DNA of 64,000 nt, from NCBI GenBank assembly GCA_947588745.1, contig CANPYW010000001.1, positions 1 through 64,000 on the forward strand, written 5' to 3'. A program made the position numbers and the translations under genes. The notes under the pieces were generated by a model. It was not told the DNA's origin. It saw nothing but the letters and a program-made list of their open reading frames with translations, and did not search any database. The stretch comes from Candidatus Gastranaerophilales bacterium. Lineage in GTDB: Bacteria > Cyanobacteriota > Vampirovibrionia > Gastranaerophilales > Gastranaerophilaceae. This document shows, in pieces, positions 33,992 to 43,251 of this stretch; positions within the stretch are counted from its first letter, which is position 1; each line of letters starts with the position of its first letter.

Positions 33992-35065
33992 ATGTTTAAA
34001 TACTTTAATAATCTAAAAATAAAACAAAATAGCGATAATTCAGCAGATAAACAATTTGTTTCCTGCGAAGCATTAAATTCAAGACTTGTTTTTTTCGGTA
34101 AAAAAATAGCATTTTGTTCAAATGGAAATCCGGCACAAAACAGAGCCTATCCAATTATTTATGATAATATTAATCCTAATAATTTTGAAAAGACTTTTGA
34201 TATTAATAAAATAATAAACTTTATAAGAACAAACAGAAAAAACCTTGAAAACGGTATAATTCCAGCAAGCTGTGAAGGCTGTAATAATCTTGATTCTTAT
34301 CATTATCATAGTGATATAACGAACTTAAAAAATTTTATTGAATATATCCAATTTTCAGATTGGGGATTATGTAATTCAAAATGCATATATTGTAATGCCT
34401 GGACAAACACAAAACAACTTCCCTCCGGTGAATATACAACAAAAAATGCAGAAAAAGATACGTATTTAATCCTTCCGATAATAAAACAGCTTGTTAATAA
34501 TGAAGTAATAACAAAAGATACCACAATTGATTTTGCCGGCGGTGAACCTACTTTATACTGCCAGTTTGAAGAAGCATTAAAATATTTTATTAAATTCGGA
34601 ATAAAAAATATACTGGTTTTTTCAAATATTATCAAATATTCGCCCATTATAGCGGAAGGAATAAAAAAAGGCATTATAACATTAATAGTATCTGTTGATG
34701 CGGGTACAAAAGAAGTTCATCAAAAAGTAAAAGGTGTTGAAAGTTATGACATTGTTTATAAAAATTTAAAACAATATGTACTTTGCGAGAAAAATAAAGG
34801 ACAGGTAGAATCTAAATACGTAATTGTACCTGAAATTAACGATTCTATAGAAGAAATATCTTTCTGGATAGATAAATCAAAAGAAACAGGCATAAACAAA
34901 TTAATACTAAACTTAGATAACAGAGTATTTGAACATGGGACGCCAAACATAGAATTAGTTAAGAAAATAAAAACTTTAACCGATTTTTTTATTGAAAAAA
35001 CTTCTAAACTCAATATTGAAAACGCACTCTATTCAAATATAAAGTTTATTAATCAAATAAAATAA
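33992..35065 (+). CDS. radical SAM protein, tandem array copy 5
   Basis: 357 residues from the ATG at 33992, which has AGGA seven bases upstream and lies two bases after the stop of copy 4. VSCEALNSRLVFFGKKIAFC, PASCEGCNNL at 91-100, triad Cys 127, 131, 134 in GLCNSKCIYCNAW, FAGGEPTLYCQF, LIVSVDAGTKEVHQKVKGVE and KYVIVPEINDSIEEIS. Pairs with copy 4 in sequence (SVDAG, VH.K.K.V.SYD). GGEPTLY is the most canonical radical SAM GGE motif of the five. Last gene of the array. Confidence 0.85.
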   Translation: MFKYFNNLKIKQNSDNSADKQFVSCEALNSRLVFFGKKIAFCSNGNPAQNRAYPIIYDNINPNNFEKTFDINKIINFIRTNRKNLENGIIPASCEGCNNLDSYHYHSDITNLKNFIEYIQFSDWGLCNSKCIYCNAWTNTKQLPSGEYTTKNAEKDTYLILPIIKQLVNNEVITKDTTIDFAGGEPTLYCQFEEALKYFIKFGIKNILVFSNIIKYSPIIAEGIKKGIITLIVSVDAGTKEVHQKVKGVESYDIVYKNLKQYVLCEKNKGQVESKYVIVPEINDSIEEISFWIDKSKETGINKLILNLDNRVFEHGTPNIELVKKIKTLTDFFIEKTSKLNIENALYSNIKFINQIK

Positions 35066-35069
35066 CAGA

Positions 35070-36098
35070 TTATTTTGAAAAAGCCTCTGCAATCAAAGAA
35101 TAATAGATAGGAAAAGCATCAAGATTTATCGTCTTTCTTGTTTTTAAGAAATCACGTGCGAGATTTGCTTCTGTAGTATAAGCTTCAACTTCTTTTTTAG
35201 CTGCAAGGCTGATTAATTTTCTTATATTTTGTTTAAGCTCATCTGTTTTACCTTGTTCATCCATAAAACTAAAAAATTTTCCGCAATATTCTTCTTCTTT
35301 AGATTGCGGATGTGTAATCAATTGTTGTTTGATTTTATTAAACTCACTATCAAACTTTTCATTCACAACATTGTTAAAATTTTCTTCCGTTTTAAGAGGA
35401 GAACCAGCAATTAAATCCTCTTTTGTAATATTCCTTTTTGAAGGAACAATTCTATTATATTTTTCAAAAGCTTTCTTATCATGATAATTATTAAAAACAT
35501 GAAGTACGGTATTTGCTTGTAATTCATTATCATAATATTTGAACATCATATTTGACATATAGCACAATGGGTATGTATAAAGCGGATTATCAGACATCTG
35601 AGATAATAATTCTATTTCGCTGCATTCATTATCCTGTAAAAAGTGAGTGTATTCATGAGCTATTTCCATAGTTCTAAGCATTGCGGAAAGATTATCATTA
35701 ATATCCGATGTATCATTATTTATGTACATTTTCTGATTTACGGAAGTTCCGTCATTTAATACATCTTTTGTATAATATGCACAATATGAGTTTTCTCCAA
35801 GTTCCGATAAAGGTAAAACAGTCAATTTAGATGAATTTTGAGATACAAATGATATTAAATCAGTATTTTCAGGATTAAGACTAAGCTGTTCATATAACTT
35901 CCTACCAAATTCAGAAGCCGTTTTAACATTTTCGGGCAATTCATCAGCAAATTTAGCCCTTGCACTAAAACTTACGGTATCCCGGCTTAAAGGTTTCAGA
36001 TAATTAACTGTATTTGCACTTATACCCGAATTAGGATTTTTTCCTTTTATATTGTTTAAAACACAACCAAAATTTCCGCTTATACGATTTATATTCAT
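35070..36098 (-). CDS. predicted zinc metalloprotease (HEXXH), lineage-type N-terminus
   Basis: 342 residues when started at the ATG at 36098 (AAAGG upstream); the ATG at 36131 lacks a ribosome-binding site. The N-terminus MNINRISGNFGCVLNNIKGK to SRDTVSFSARAKF resembles the 'xxFSA/xxFKG' tag of Melainabacteria-type proteins. A zinc-binding HEYTH motif (His 148, Glu 149, His 152) lies in RTMEIAHEYTHFLQDNE, followed by acidic residues that could give the third ligand. No signal peptide. Protease activity is inferred from this motif alone. Confidence 0.6.
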   Translation of the reverse strand: MNINRISGNFGCVLNNIKGKNPNSGISANTVNYLKPLSRDTVSFSARAKFADELPENVKTASEFGRKLYEQLSLNPENTDLISFVSQNSSKLTVLPLSELGENSYCAYYTKDVLNDGTSVNQKMYINNDTSDINDNLSAMLRTMEIAHEYTHFLQDNECSEIELLSQMSDNPLYTYPLCYMSNMMFKYYDNELQANTVLHVFNNYHDKKAFEKYNRIVPSKRNITKEDLIAGSPLKTEENFNNVVNEKFDSEFNKIKQQLITHPQSKEEEYCGKFFSFMDEQGKTDELKQNIRKLISLAAKKEVEAYTTEANLARDFLKTRKTINLDAFPIYYSLIAEAFSK

Positions 36099-36168
36099 TA
36101 ATCCATTTACCTTTCGTACAAAAGAAAACACATAATAAAATTTTTTGCTATGTTTTAATACAAAAATA

Positions 36169-36198
36169 AAGCGATATTCTTATTAAAAGATATCGCTT
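36169..36198 (-). terminator. intrinsic terminator after the HtrA-like gene
   Basis: Arms AAGCGATAT (36169-36177) and ATATCGCTT (36190-36198) with a 12-base loop, followed on the minus strand by TATTTTTG. Confidence 0.65.
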
Positions 36199-36216
36199 AA
36201 GAGATAGCAAATTAAA

Positions 36217-36906
36217 TTACATATAAGACTTAATGAGTTTTTTTACTTCATTGGCGGGAACGGCAAAACCTATACCGATATTTGATTTGTTATTATCGGG
36301 GTTAAATATGGATTGGCTTATACCTATCACTTCACCATTGGCATTCAAAATAGGGCCGCCCGAAGACCCCGGATTAATTGCCGCATCCGTTTGAATTTTA
36401 TTTCTTTCATAATCAATCCTTGAAACTATGCCCGTTGTTAAAGTACCGTTAAACCCAAAAGGATTACCGATTGCAAGGACTTTTTGCCCCACTTTAACCA
36501 TTGAAGAATCACCAAGCCTTATTGTAGGCAAAGGTTTTGAAGGTTTTATTTTTAGCAGAGTCAAATCGCTGTTAACATTTTCTGATTTAACTATTTCCGC
36601 TTTATAAGTTTCTCCTTTTGATGTTGTAACTTCTATAAAAGAAGCATTGTCTACAACGTGGGAACTTGTTAAAATAATTCCACTCTTATTAATAACGCAG
36701 CCCGTTCCGCTGGAAACTCCATCGGGTAATTGAGCTTCAACAAGAACTATTGCCGGATTAATCCGCTCATAAACTGTGACATTAATGAGTTCATCGCCTA
36801 TATAATCATTGTCTTTAGAATATACATAATTGTAAAAAGATGAACATGATACGGCAGAAATAATTATTAATGACGTGATAATCAATGTTTTCATCTGTTT
36901 AAACAT
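36217..36906 (-). CDS. HtrA/Deg-like trypsin-type serine protease without PDZ domain
   Basis: 229 residues. The N-terminal hydrophobic segment ends SAVSCSS, a likely lipoprotein site at Cys 21, so the protein is probably membrane-anchored in the periplasm. The S1C protease domain has SSHVVD (His 83), SDLTLL (Asp 114) and NPGSSGGPI (Ser 182), with TDAAINPG and GIGFAVPANEVKKLI as in DegP/DegQ. The chain ends where a PDZ domain would normally start, so it cannot use PDZ-mediated regulation. Likely envelope protein quality control. Own terminator downstream. Confidence 0.85.
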   Translation of the reverse strand: MFKQMKTLIITSLIIISAVSCSSFYNYVYSKDNDYIGDELINVTVYERINPAIVLVEAQLPDGVSSGTGCVINKSGIILTSSHVVDNASFIEVTTSKGETYKAEIVKSENVNSDLTLLKIKPSKPLPTIRLGDSSMVKVGQKVLAIGNPFGFNGTLTTGIVSRIDYERNKIQTDAAINPGSSGGPILNANGEVIGISQSIFNPDNNKSNIGIGFAVPANEVKKLIKSYM

Positions 36907-37080
36907 AAATTTAACCTAATCTTTCATACCATTCAAATATATTAAACATTTCTTTTTAATTTTTCGCATTGGCATAAAAGCATATAACTTTGTTAATTAA
37001 ATAAGTTATTATAACTTCAAATTAAGTATAAAATATTGTTATAAAAATTTGTTTTATCTTATAATTTTTTTAGAGGAAAT

Positions 37081-38487
37081 ATGATAAAAACTACCGGAAC
37101 AAAAGAAAAAAATCTAAGAAAAGATATGGAATTAATTGTCGGAAAATACAATATATTATTTTCTTATGACGAATTATACACATACTCGACCGATTCCACA
37201 AATATTACCAATCCAAACGAACTTGCAGATGCGGTTGTATTTCCTCAAACAACCGAACAGGTAAGCAAAATAATGAAATACGCCAATGATAATTCAATTC
37301 CGGTTGTGGCAAGAAGTGCGGGTACAAACTTATGCGGAGCTTGTCTGCCAAAAAGAGGCGGGATTATTTTAAATTTTGCCAAAATGAACAGAATTTTGGA
37401 AATTAATAAAAATAATCTTATATGCAGAGTTGAACCCGGCGTTGTGATTGAAGATTTACAAAAAGCGGTTGAAAAATATGATTTATTTTATCCGCCTGAT
37501 CCTTCAAATCTTAAAGTTTCGATGATTGGAGGAAGTATAGGACTCTCATCCGGAGGCCCTCACACATTCAAATACGGTTCGACTAAAGATTACGTAATTG
37601 ACCTGGAGATTGTCTTAGCCGACGGAAAAATTATGCATACGGGTTCATCATGTTCAAAAGATGTAACAGGTTACAATTTAACCCAATTATTTGTAGGTTC
37701 TGAAGGTACACTCGGGATTGTAACACAGGCTGTTATAAGATTAATTCCAAAGCCCGAGGCTAAAAGAGTAATGCTTGCTTATTTTGATACACTGGAAGAT
37801 ACATCAAAAACGGCAAATGACATTATTTCCAATTTAATCACCCCGTCTGTCATAGATTTAATGGATAATAACACTCTGAAAACAGTGGAAAGTTTTTATC
37901 CGTCAGGTTTAAAAACAGATAAAACAGCTGCACTTTTAATAGAAATAGACGGTTTTAAATCAAATTTAGACAGTCAATACACAAAAATAATTGAAATCTG
38001 CAAAAAAAATAATTCATCTTATATTCAAACAGCAAGCACAAAAGAAGAAGAAGAAAGAATTTGGATATCAAGACGTTCTTCATTTGGTGCTACGGCAAAA
38101 CTTGCCCCCAACGTATTAACAGAAGATGTTGTTGTTCCAAGAGAAAACATTGTACCTCTCGTTAAAGGAATAAGAGAAATTTGCAATAAATACGAAATAA
38201 AAACATGCATAATGGGACATATCGGGGACGGAAACATTCATCCTAACATGGCAATTGACTTGAGAAATCCCAATGAAGTGAACAATTTCAACATCGTAAA
38301 AACTAAATTATTTGAACTTGCACTTTCTTTAAACGGAACATTATCGGGTGAACACGGTATAGGCTGCGAAAAATCATATTTTATTGCAAAAGCTGTTGAC
38401 CCTATAAAATTAGAGTTAATGAAACAATTTAAGTATATACTTGACCCTAAAAATATATTAAATCCGGGTAAAATATTTAAGGACTGA
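37081..38487 (+). CDS. glcD: FAD-linked oxidase, glycolate/D-lactate dehydrogenase GlcD-like subunit
   Basis: 468 residues. FAD_binding_4 motifs are clear: DAVVFPQTTEQVSKIMKYAN, PVVARSAGTNLCGACLP, IGLSSGGPHTFKYGST and VGSEGTLGIVTQAVIRLIP. The C-terminal FAD-oxidase domain has ILTEDVVVPR-like order, GHIGDGNIHPNMAI and LSGEHGIGCEKSYF. The enzyme oxidises a 2-hydroxy acid such as glycolate or D-lactate. No glcE or glcF is seen. It is first of a glcD-cutA-mnmE operon, with cutA two bases behind. The region before it also serves the divergent protease gene. Confidence 0.85.
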   Translation: MIKTTGTKEKNLRKDMELIVGKYNILFSYDELYTYSTDSTNITNPNELADAVVFPQTTEQVSKIMKYANDNSIPVVARSAGTNLCGACLPKRGGIILNFAKMNRILEINKNNLICRVEPGVVIEDLQKAVEKYDLFYPPDPSNLKVSMIGGSIGLSSGGPHTFKYGSTKDYVIDLEIVLADGKIMHTGSSCSKDVTGYNLTQLFVGSEGTLGIVTQAVIRLIPKPEAKRVMLAYFDTLEDTSKTANDIISNLITPSVIDLMDNNTLKTVESFYPSGLKTDKTAALLIEIDGFKSNLDSQYTKIIEICKKNNSSYIQTASTKEEEERIWISRRSSFGATAKLAPNVLTEDVVVPRENIVPLVKGIREICNKYEIKTCIMGHIGDGNIHPNMAIDLRNPNEVNNFNIVKTKLFELALSLNGTLSGEHGIGCEKSYFIAKAVDPIKLELMKQFKYILDPKNILNPGKIFKD

Positions 38488-38489
38488 AT

Positions 38490-38828
38490 ATGGAATTTTG
38501 TATTATAAACTGTACAATTGAAACAAAAGAACAGGCGGAAAAAATAGCAAAAGAGCTTGTAAATGATAAGCTTATCGCTTGCTGCAACATAATCGAAAAT
38601 ATCACCTCCGTTTATAATTGGAATAACAAACTTAATTGCGACAGTGAAGTTTTAATGGTCATGAAAACAAAAAAGAGTTTATATAAAAAAACGGAATCTA
38701 AAATAAAATCACTTCACCCGTACGAAGTTCCCGAAATTATATGTACTCCCGTTATTGACGGAAGTTCTGATTATTTGAATTGGGTAAACGAGCAAACGCA
38801 GAATTGTACTGAGGAAAAAAATGATTAA
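38490..38828 (+). CDS. cutA: divalent-cation tolerance protein CutA
   Basis: 112 residues, the usual length of CutA1. Typical features: FCIINCTIETKEQAEKIAKE, LIACCNIIENITSVYNWNNK, EVLMVMKTKKSLYKKTESKI and HPYEVPEIICTPVIDGSSDY, then LNWV. The protein forms very stable trimers; a link with copper tolerance is known, yet the molecular role is unsettled. It overlaps mnmE by eight bases. Confidence 0.9.
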   Translation: MEFCIINCTIETKEQAEKIAKELVNDKLIACCNIIENITSVYNWNNKLNCDSEVLMVMKTKKSLYKKTESKIKSLHPYEVPEIICTPVIDGSSDYLNWVNEQTQNCTEEKND

Positions 38829-40158
38829 AGGTTTTATTGAAGATACAATTAGTGCAATAGCCACCCCAATCGGAAACGGAGGAGTAAGCATAGTAAGAAT
38901 TTCCGGTTCAAAAGCATTTGAAATTTCGGATAAAATATTTTCGCATAAAAATTTAACGTCAGGGAAAATTTATCACGGCTGGATAACAGAAGAAGATAAA
39001 AAGATTGATGAAGTAATAGTTTTGCCGTTTAAAAACCCCAACAGTTATACGGGCGAGGATGTTATAGAAATTCAATGCCACGGAGGTATTTACATTACAA
39101 ATAAAATACTTGATTTGACGGTTAAAAACGGGGCAAGACTTGCTGAAAAAGGGGAGTTTACAAAAAGAGCTTTTTTGAACGGGAAAATGGATTTATCTCA
39201 AGCTGAATCGGTGCTTGATTTAATAGAAGCACGCAGCGAAAAATTTGCACTTGAGGGTGCAAAAAATTTATCGGGAAAGTTATCTTGCGAGATAAAGGAA
39301 ATAAGACGGCAAATTATGGATTTATTATCACGCATTGTGGCGGCAATAGATTTTCCCGAGGATGTAATAGAGCCTGAATATTCATTTATAGAACAAACTA
39401 TAGAAACCATAATTGAAAAAATCAATTATATATTAAGTTTTTCGAGATGTTCAAATATTTTCAGACAGGGGATTAAAATTGTGCTGGCGGGGCGTCCTAA
39501 TGTAGGGAAATCATCATTGTTTAATGAACTTTTACATAATGAACGGGCGATAGTAACAGATATAGCAGGAACAACAAGAGATATAATACAAGAAACAATT
39601 GATATTGAAGGTGTTGCTGCAACAATTACTGATACTGCGGGAATAAGGGACAGTGAAAATGTTAACAAAGTAGAAGCAATCGGTATTGATTTTTCAAAGA
39701 AATATATGCATGAGGCCGATATAATCTTATTTTTATACGATTTAAAATCGGGATTTAATAATGAGGATAAAGAAATTTTCGACTTTATTAAAGATAAAAC
39801 GTATATAAAAATAGCCACAAAATCCGATTTAACGGACAAAACGGATGAAAGTTCAATATGTATTTCATTAAAAACGGGGCAAAATATCGATAAATTAAAA
39901 TCCGAAATAAAAAAAGTTATTCAAAGTCAAAATTTAACCGAAGTAGAATTTGTTACGAATAAAAGACAGCAAAAATGTTTGGAACAAACAAAAGAAGCAT
40001 TAATTAATGCATTGATTGCAACACAAAATAAAGAAATTCAAGATTTGATATCAATAGATATAAAGTCAGCTTTAATGTATATTTCAGAGGTTTCGGGGGA
40101 AGTAATAACAGATGATATACTGAATAACATTTTTGATAACTTCTGTATAGGGAAATAA
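38821..40158 (+). CDS. mnmE: tRNA modification GTPase MnmE (TrmE)
   Basis: 445 residues. With MnmG it installs the 5-carboxymethylaminomethyl group on wobble uridine of certain tRNAs. N-terminal folate-binding domain (TISAIATPIGNGGVSIVRIS, NPNSYTGEDVIEIQCHGG), helical domain, and an inserted GTPase domain with P-loop GRPNVGKSSL from residue 224, GTTRD, DTAGIRD and ATKSD. It ends in FCIGK, the conserved CxGK motif. Complete and intact. Third gene of the glcD operon. Confidence 0.95.
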   Translation: MIKGFIEDTISAIATPIGNGGVSIVRISGSKAFEISDKIFSHKNLTSGKIYHGWITEEDKKIDEVIVLPFKNPNSYTGEDVIEIQCHGGIYITNKILDLTVKNGARLAEKGEFTKRAFLNGKMDLSQAESVLDLIEARSEKFALEGAKNLSGKLSCEIKEIRRQIMDLLSRIVAAIDFPEDVIEPEYSFIEQTIETIIEKINYILSFSRCSNIFRQGIKIVLAGRPNVGKSSLFNELLHNERAIVTDIAGTTRDIIQETIDIEGVAATITDTAGIRDSENVNKVEAIGIDFSKKYMHEADIILFLYDLKSGFNNEDKEIFDFIKDKTYIKIATKSDLTDKTDESSICISLKTGQNIDKLKSEIKKVIQSQNLTEVEFVTNKRQQKCLEQTKEALINALIATQNKEIQDLISIDIKSALMYISEVSGEVITDDILNNIFDNFCIGK

Positions 40159-40416
40159 CTACTCGTCAATTGTAAAAACCTCTTGTCCCGCTTCTTCTTT
40201 CATTGCGGTTTCAAGCAAAATATAGGTCATATAAGCACCAAGAGCAACGGCTTTAGGGTCTAAATCGGTATTTTGAGCAGCTTCTATAATTGCGGAATTG
40301 ATTTCGGGATTTTCATCCTTAATATAATGAATCATTTTTTTTCGCCACGAATGTACATCCTGAAAAATTTCGGCAAAGCATAAAGTTGATTGTTCTTGCG
40401 TTACAATTGGAAGCAT
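40159..40416 (-). CDS. hypothetical protein (85 aa)
   Basis: Begins MLPIVTQEQSTLCFAEIFQD and contains HSWRKKMIHYIKDENPEINS and LDPKAVALGAYMTYILLETA. Soluble, helical, acidic at the C-terminus. No known family. AAGGATAAT lies upstream of the ATG. It is convergent with mnmE, ending at the next base. Confidence 0.55.
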   Translation of the reverse strand: MLPIVTQEQSTLCFAEIFQDVHSWRKKMIHYIKDENPEINSAIIEAAQNTDLDPKAVALGAYMTYILLETAMKEEAGQEVFTIDE

Positions 40417-40510
40417 TTTTATTATCCTTATTATTCAAATTAGATTATAAATAAAAAAGAATTTAGTTTCATCATATAATAAGCTGAAAAATTAGGAATT
40501 TTTAAGTTTC

Positions 40511-40539
40511 TTGACTATATACCTTGTAGGAACTAAAAT
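40511..40539 (+). promoter_or_regulatory. promoter of accB-accC
   Basis: TTGACT (40511-40516), a 17-base spacer and TAAAAT (40534-40539), 30 bases before the accB ATG. Confidence 0.65.
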
Positions 40540-40569
40540 AAAATAAGTCTTAATGTTAAAAGGGATTGT

Positions 40570-41025
40570 ATGAAAGAATTTGAAGCAGATTATATCGAAA
40601 AATTAATAGATATAATGAAAAAAAACGAGCTTACGGAAGTAACGCTTGAAGATGATAATAAATCAATAGTCATAAAAACAAACGGATTTACACCTGTTAT
40701 AAAAGAAACACCGAAAACGGAAGAAGCGGAAGTACAAGAAGTGAGTGCGGATGAGCCTGAAGAAAAACAGGAAGAAAAGAAAAACCTTGTACCGATTATT
40801 TCCAATATGATAGGGCTTTATTATTCAAGACCAAAACCAAATGCCGAGCCTTTTGTAAAGGTCGGAGATGAAGTCAAAGAAGGACAGGATATCTGTATTA
40901 TTGAAACAATTAAACTTGTTAACAAAATAACTTCGGATGTTGCGGGCAAAGTGGCCGAAATATGTATTGAGGACGGAAAACCCGTTGAATACGGACAGGT
41001 TATAATGTATATAGAAAAGAATTAA
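40570..41025 (+). CDS. accB: biotin carboxyl carrier protein of acetyl-CoA carboxylase
   Basis: 151 residues. The N-terminal helix (YIEKLIDIMKKNELTEVTLE) leads through an acidic linker to the biotinyl domain (PKPNAEPFVKVGDEVKEGQD, then IETIKLVNKITSD). The biotin attachment Lys is 115. The usual EAMK context is ETIK here, with Ile 114 in place of the almost invariant Met. The carrier presents carboxybiotin to the transferase for malonyl-CoA formation. accC follows 12 bases later. Confidence 0.9.
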   Translation: MKEFEADYIEKLIDIMKKNELTEVTLEDDNKSIVIKTNGFTPVIKETPKTEEAEVQEVSADEPEEKQEEKKNLVPIISNMIGLYYSRPKPNAEPFVKVGDEVKEGQDICIIETIKLVNKITSDVAGKVAEICIEDGKPVEYGQVIMYIEKN

Positions 41026-41037
41026 TGGTAAATAAAT

Positions 41038-42387
41038 ATGTTTAAAAAAGTATTAATAGCAAACAGAGGTGAAGTTGCAGTCAGAATAATAAGAGCATGC
41101 CGGGAAATAGGCATACCCACTGTAGCGGTATATTCACAGGCAGATGCAAATTCACTGCACGTAAGTCTTGCAACGGAAGCATATTGTATAGGTGCAAACG
41201 AGAGTTCAAAAAGTTACCTTAATATACCAGCAATAATATCAGCCGCACTAATTTCCGGTGCCGATGCAATTCATCCGGGCTATGGTTTTATGTCGGAGCG
41301 TGCCGATTTTGCCGAAATATGTAAAGAACATAATATTAAATTTATAGGCCCGTCGCCTGAATCTATGCAATTAATGGGAGATAAAGCCACGGCAAGAAGA
41401 ACAATGATATCAAAAGACGTACCGGTTACCCCCGGTATAGGAATAATTACAGATATTAATGAAGCGAAAGCGGCAGCAAAAAAATTCGGATACCCCGTTA
41501 TAGTAAAAGCAACAGCAGGCGGAGGCGGTAAAGGTATGCGTGTTGCAAATAACGAGCAGGAATTAGAGCAGAATATAGTTTTATGCAGGCAAGAAGCCGA
41601 AAAATTCTTCGGTAATCCGGATGTATATTTAGAAAAATATCTTGTAAATCCACGCCATATTGAAGTACAAATAATTGCGGACAGCTTTGGAAATGTTGTA
41701 TATTTGGGCGAAAGGGACTGTTCAATTCAAAGAAGACACCAAAAACTTGTGGAAGAGGCACCTTCACCGGCAGTTGATGAATTTACAAGAAAAAAATTAG
41801 GCGAAGCAGCGGTTCGTGCGGCAAAAGCAGCTAATTATGAAGGCGTTGGTACAATAGAGTTCCTGCTTGATAAAGATAAAAATTTCTATTTTATGGAAAT
41901 GAATACAAGGCTTCAAGTTGAACATGGTATAACCGAGATGATTACAAATATTGATATTGTAAGAGAACAAATCAATATTGCTGCGGGAAATCCGCTATCA
42001 TTCAAACAGGAGGATATAAAAATAAGCGGGCATGCCATAGAATGCAGAATTAATGCGGAAGATCCCGATAGAAACTTCCTGCCTGCACCGGGGGAAATAA
42101 ACGGGTATATTACCCCGGGCGGTTTTGGAGTAAGGGTTGATTCTCACGTTTATTCCGGGTACAAAATTCCGCCGTATTATGATTCTTTAATAAGCAAATT
42201 AATGTGCTGGGCACCTACAAGGGAAGAAGCAAGAAGAAGGATGTACAGGGCATTAAAGGAGTATGTTATAACGGGAGTTAAAACAACACTGCCTTTCTAT
42301 CAGGAACTTATTGAAGATGAAGTATTTATAAGCGGTAAGTTTGATACAGGTTTTATGAATAACTACAAGATGAAAAAAAATCCATAA
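41038..42387 (+). CDS. accC: biotin carboxylase subunit of acetyl-CoA carboxylase
   Basis: 449 residues, full length. FKKVLIANRGEVAVRIIRAC begins the preATP-grasp domain; GGGGKGMR is the ATP-binding glycine loop; YLEKYLVNPRHIEVQIIADS, ERDCSIQRRHQK and FYFMEMNTRLQVEHGITEMI are catalytic-region hallmarks. The C-terminal domain has HAIECRINAEDP. It carboxylates biotin on AccB using ATP and bicarbonate, the first step of fatty acid synthesis. accA and accD are not in the window. Confidence 0.95.
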   Translation: MFKKVLIANRGEVAVRIIRACREIGIPTVAVYSQADANSLHVSLATEAYCIGANESSKSYLNIPAIISAALISGADAIHPGYGFMSERADFAEICKEHNIKFIGPSPESMQLMGDKATARRTMISKDVPVTPGIGIITDINEAKAAAKKFGYPVIVKATAGGGGKGMRVANNEQELEQNIVLCRQEAEKFFGNPDVYLEKYLVNPRHIEVQIIADSFGNVVYLGERDCSIQRRHQKLVEEAPSPAVDEFTRKKLGEAAVRAAKAANYEGVGTIEFLLDKDKNFYFMEMNTRLQVEHGITEMITNIDIVREQINIAAGNPLSFKQEDIKISGHAIECRINAEDPDRNFLPAPGEINGYITPGGFGVRVDSHVYSGYKIPPYYDSLISKLMCWAPTREEARRRMYRALKEYVITGVKTTLPFYQELIEDEVFISGKFDTGFMNNYKMKKNP

Positions 42388-42390
42388 AAC

Positions 42391-43251
42391 ATGCCAAAAG
42401 AACACATAAGATTGCCCCAATATCTAAAAAAGGGTTTAATAGATACCGAACAAACAAAAATAATAAGACACATTTTAAAGTCCAATTGCTTAAATACTGT
42501 ATGTGAAGCAGCAAGATGTCCAAACAAGGCAGAGTGTTATTCACATAAAACGGCAACGTTTTTAATATTAGGCAATAACTGTACAAGGGATTGCAGATTT
42601 TGTAATATTAAATGTGCTACTCCAGAACCGATTAACAATAATGAGCCTTTAAAAATAGCTGAGGCTGTTAAGGAACTCGGCTTGGAATATTTAGTAATTA
42701 CGTCTGTAACAAGGGATGATTTAAAAGATGGAGGGGCAAATCACTTTGCAAGAGTAATACGGGAAGTAAAAAGAAATACATCAAACGTAAAAGTAGAGGT
42801 TTTAACACCTGATTTTAAGGGCAATACCTCAAACATAGACATAATAATACAGGCAAAACCGGATGTATTTAATCATAATATAGAAACAGTTCCGTCTTTA
42901 TACGCAAAAGCAAGACCGCAAGCTGATTACAAGCGTTCACTTAATTTTCTTAAATATATAAAAAATAACTCTCAAATATTAACCAAAACAGGCTTAATGG
43001 TTGGACTGGGCGAAACAAAAGAAGAACTAATAAAAGTTTTTCAAGACTTGAATAAAATTCAATGTGATATAGTAACAATAGGTCAATATATTGCACCGTC
43101 AAAAGAACATCTTCCGGTCATTAAATATTATGAACCGCAAGAGTATGAGGAACTAAGCAAACTTGCCCAAGAAATCGGAATTAAACATACATTCTTTTCT
43201 CCTTTAGCAAGAAGCTCATATAAAGCATTTGAAGTATTTAATCACAATTAA
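42391..43251 (+). CDS. lipA: lipoyl synthase
   Basis: 286 residues. The auxiliary cluster ligands are in LNTVCEAARCPNKAECY and the radical SAM triad in NCTRDCRFCNIKC, both complete; SVTRDDLKDGGANHF, VEVLTPDF, NHNIETV and the final FFSPLARSSYKA are diagnostic. It inserts two sulfur atoms into octanoyl groups on carrier domains. It starts three bases after accC, so it is likely co-transcribed; linking lipoate and fatty acid supply makes sense because octanoyl-ACP is the precursor. Confidence 0.95.
   Translation: MPKEHIRLPQYLKKGLIDTEQTKIIRHILKSNCLNTVCEAARCPNKAECYSHKTATFLILGNNCTRDCRFCNIKCATPEPINNNEPLKIAEAVKELGLEYLVITSVTRDDLKDGGANHFARVIREVKRNTSNVKVEVLTPDFKGNTSNIDIIIQAKPDVFNHNIETVPSLYAKARPQADYKRSLNFLKYIKNNSQILTKTGLMVGLGETKEELIKVFQDLNKIQCDIVTIGQYIAPSKEHLPVIKYYEPQEYEELSKLAQEIGIKHTFFSPLARSSYKAFEVFNHN

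Noticed and set aside
38025-38237. Minus-strand frames inside glcD, mnmE, accC, rpoA and clpC
   Set aside because: All lie within well-conserved genes and show no independent start signals.
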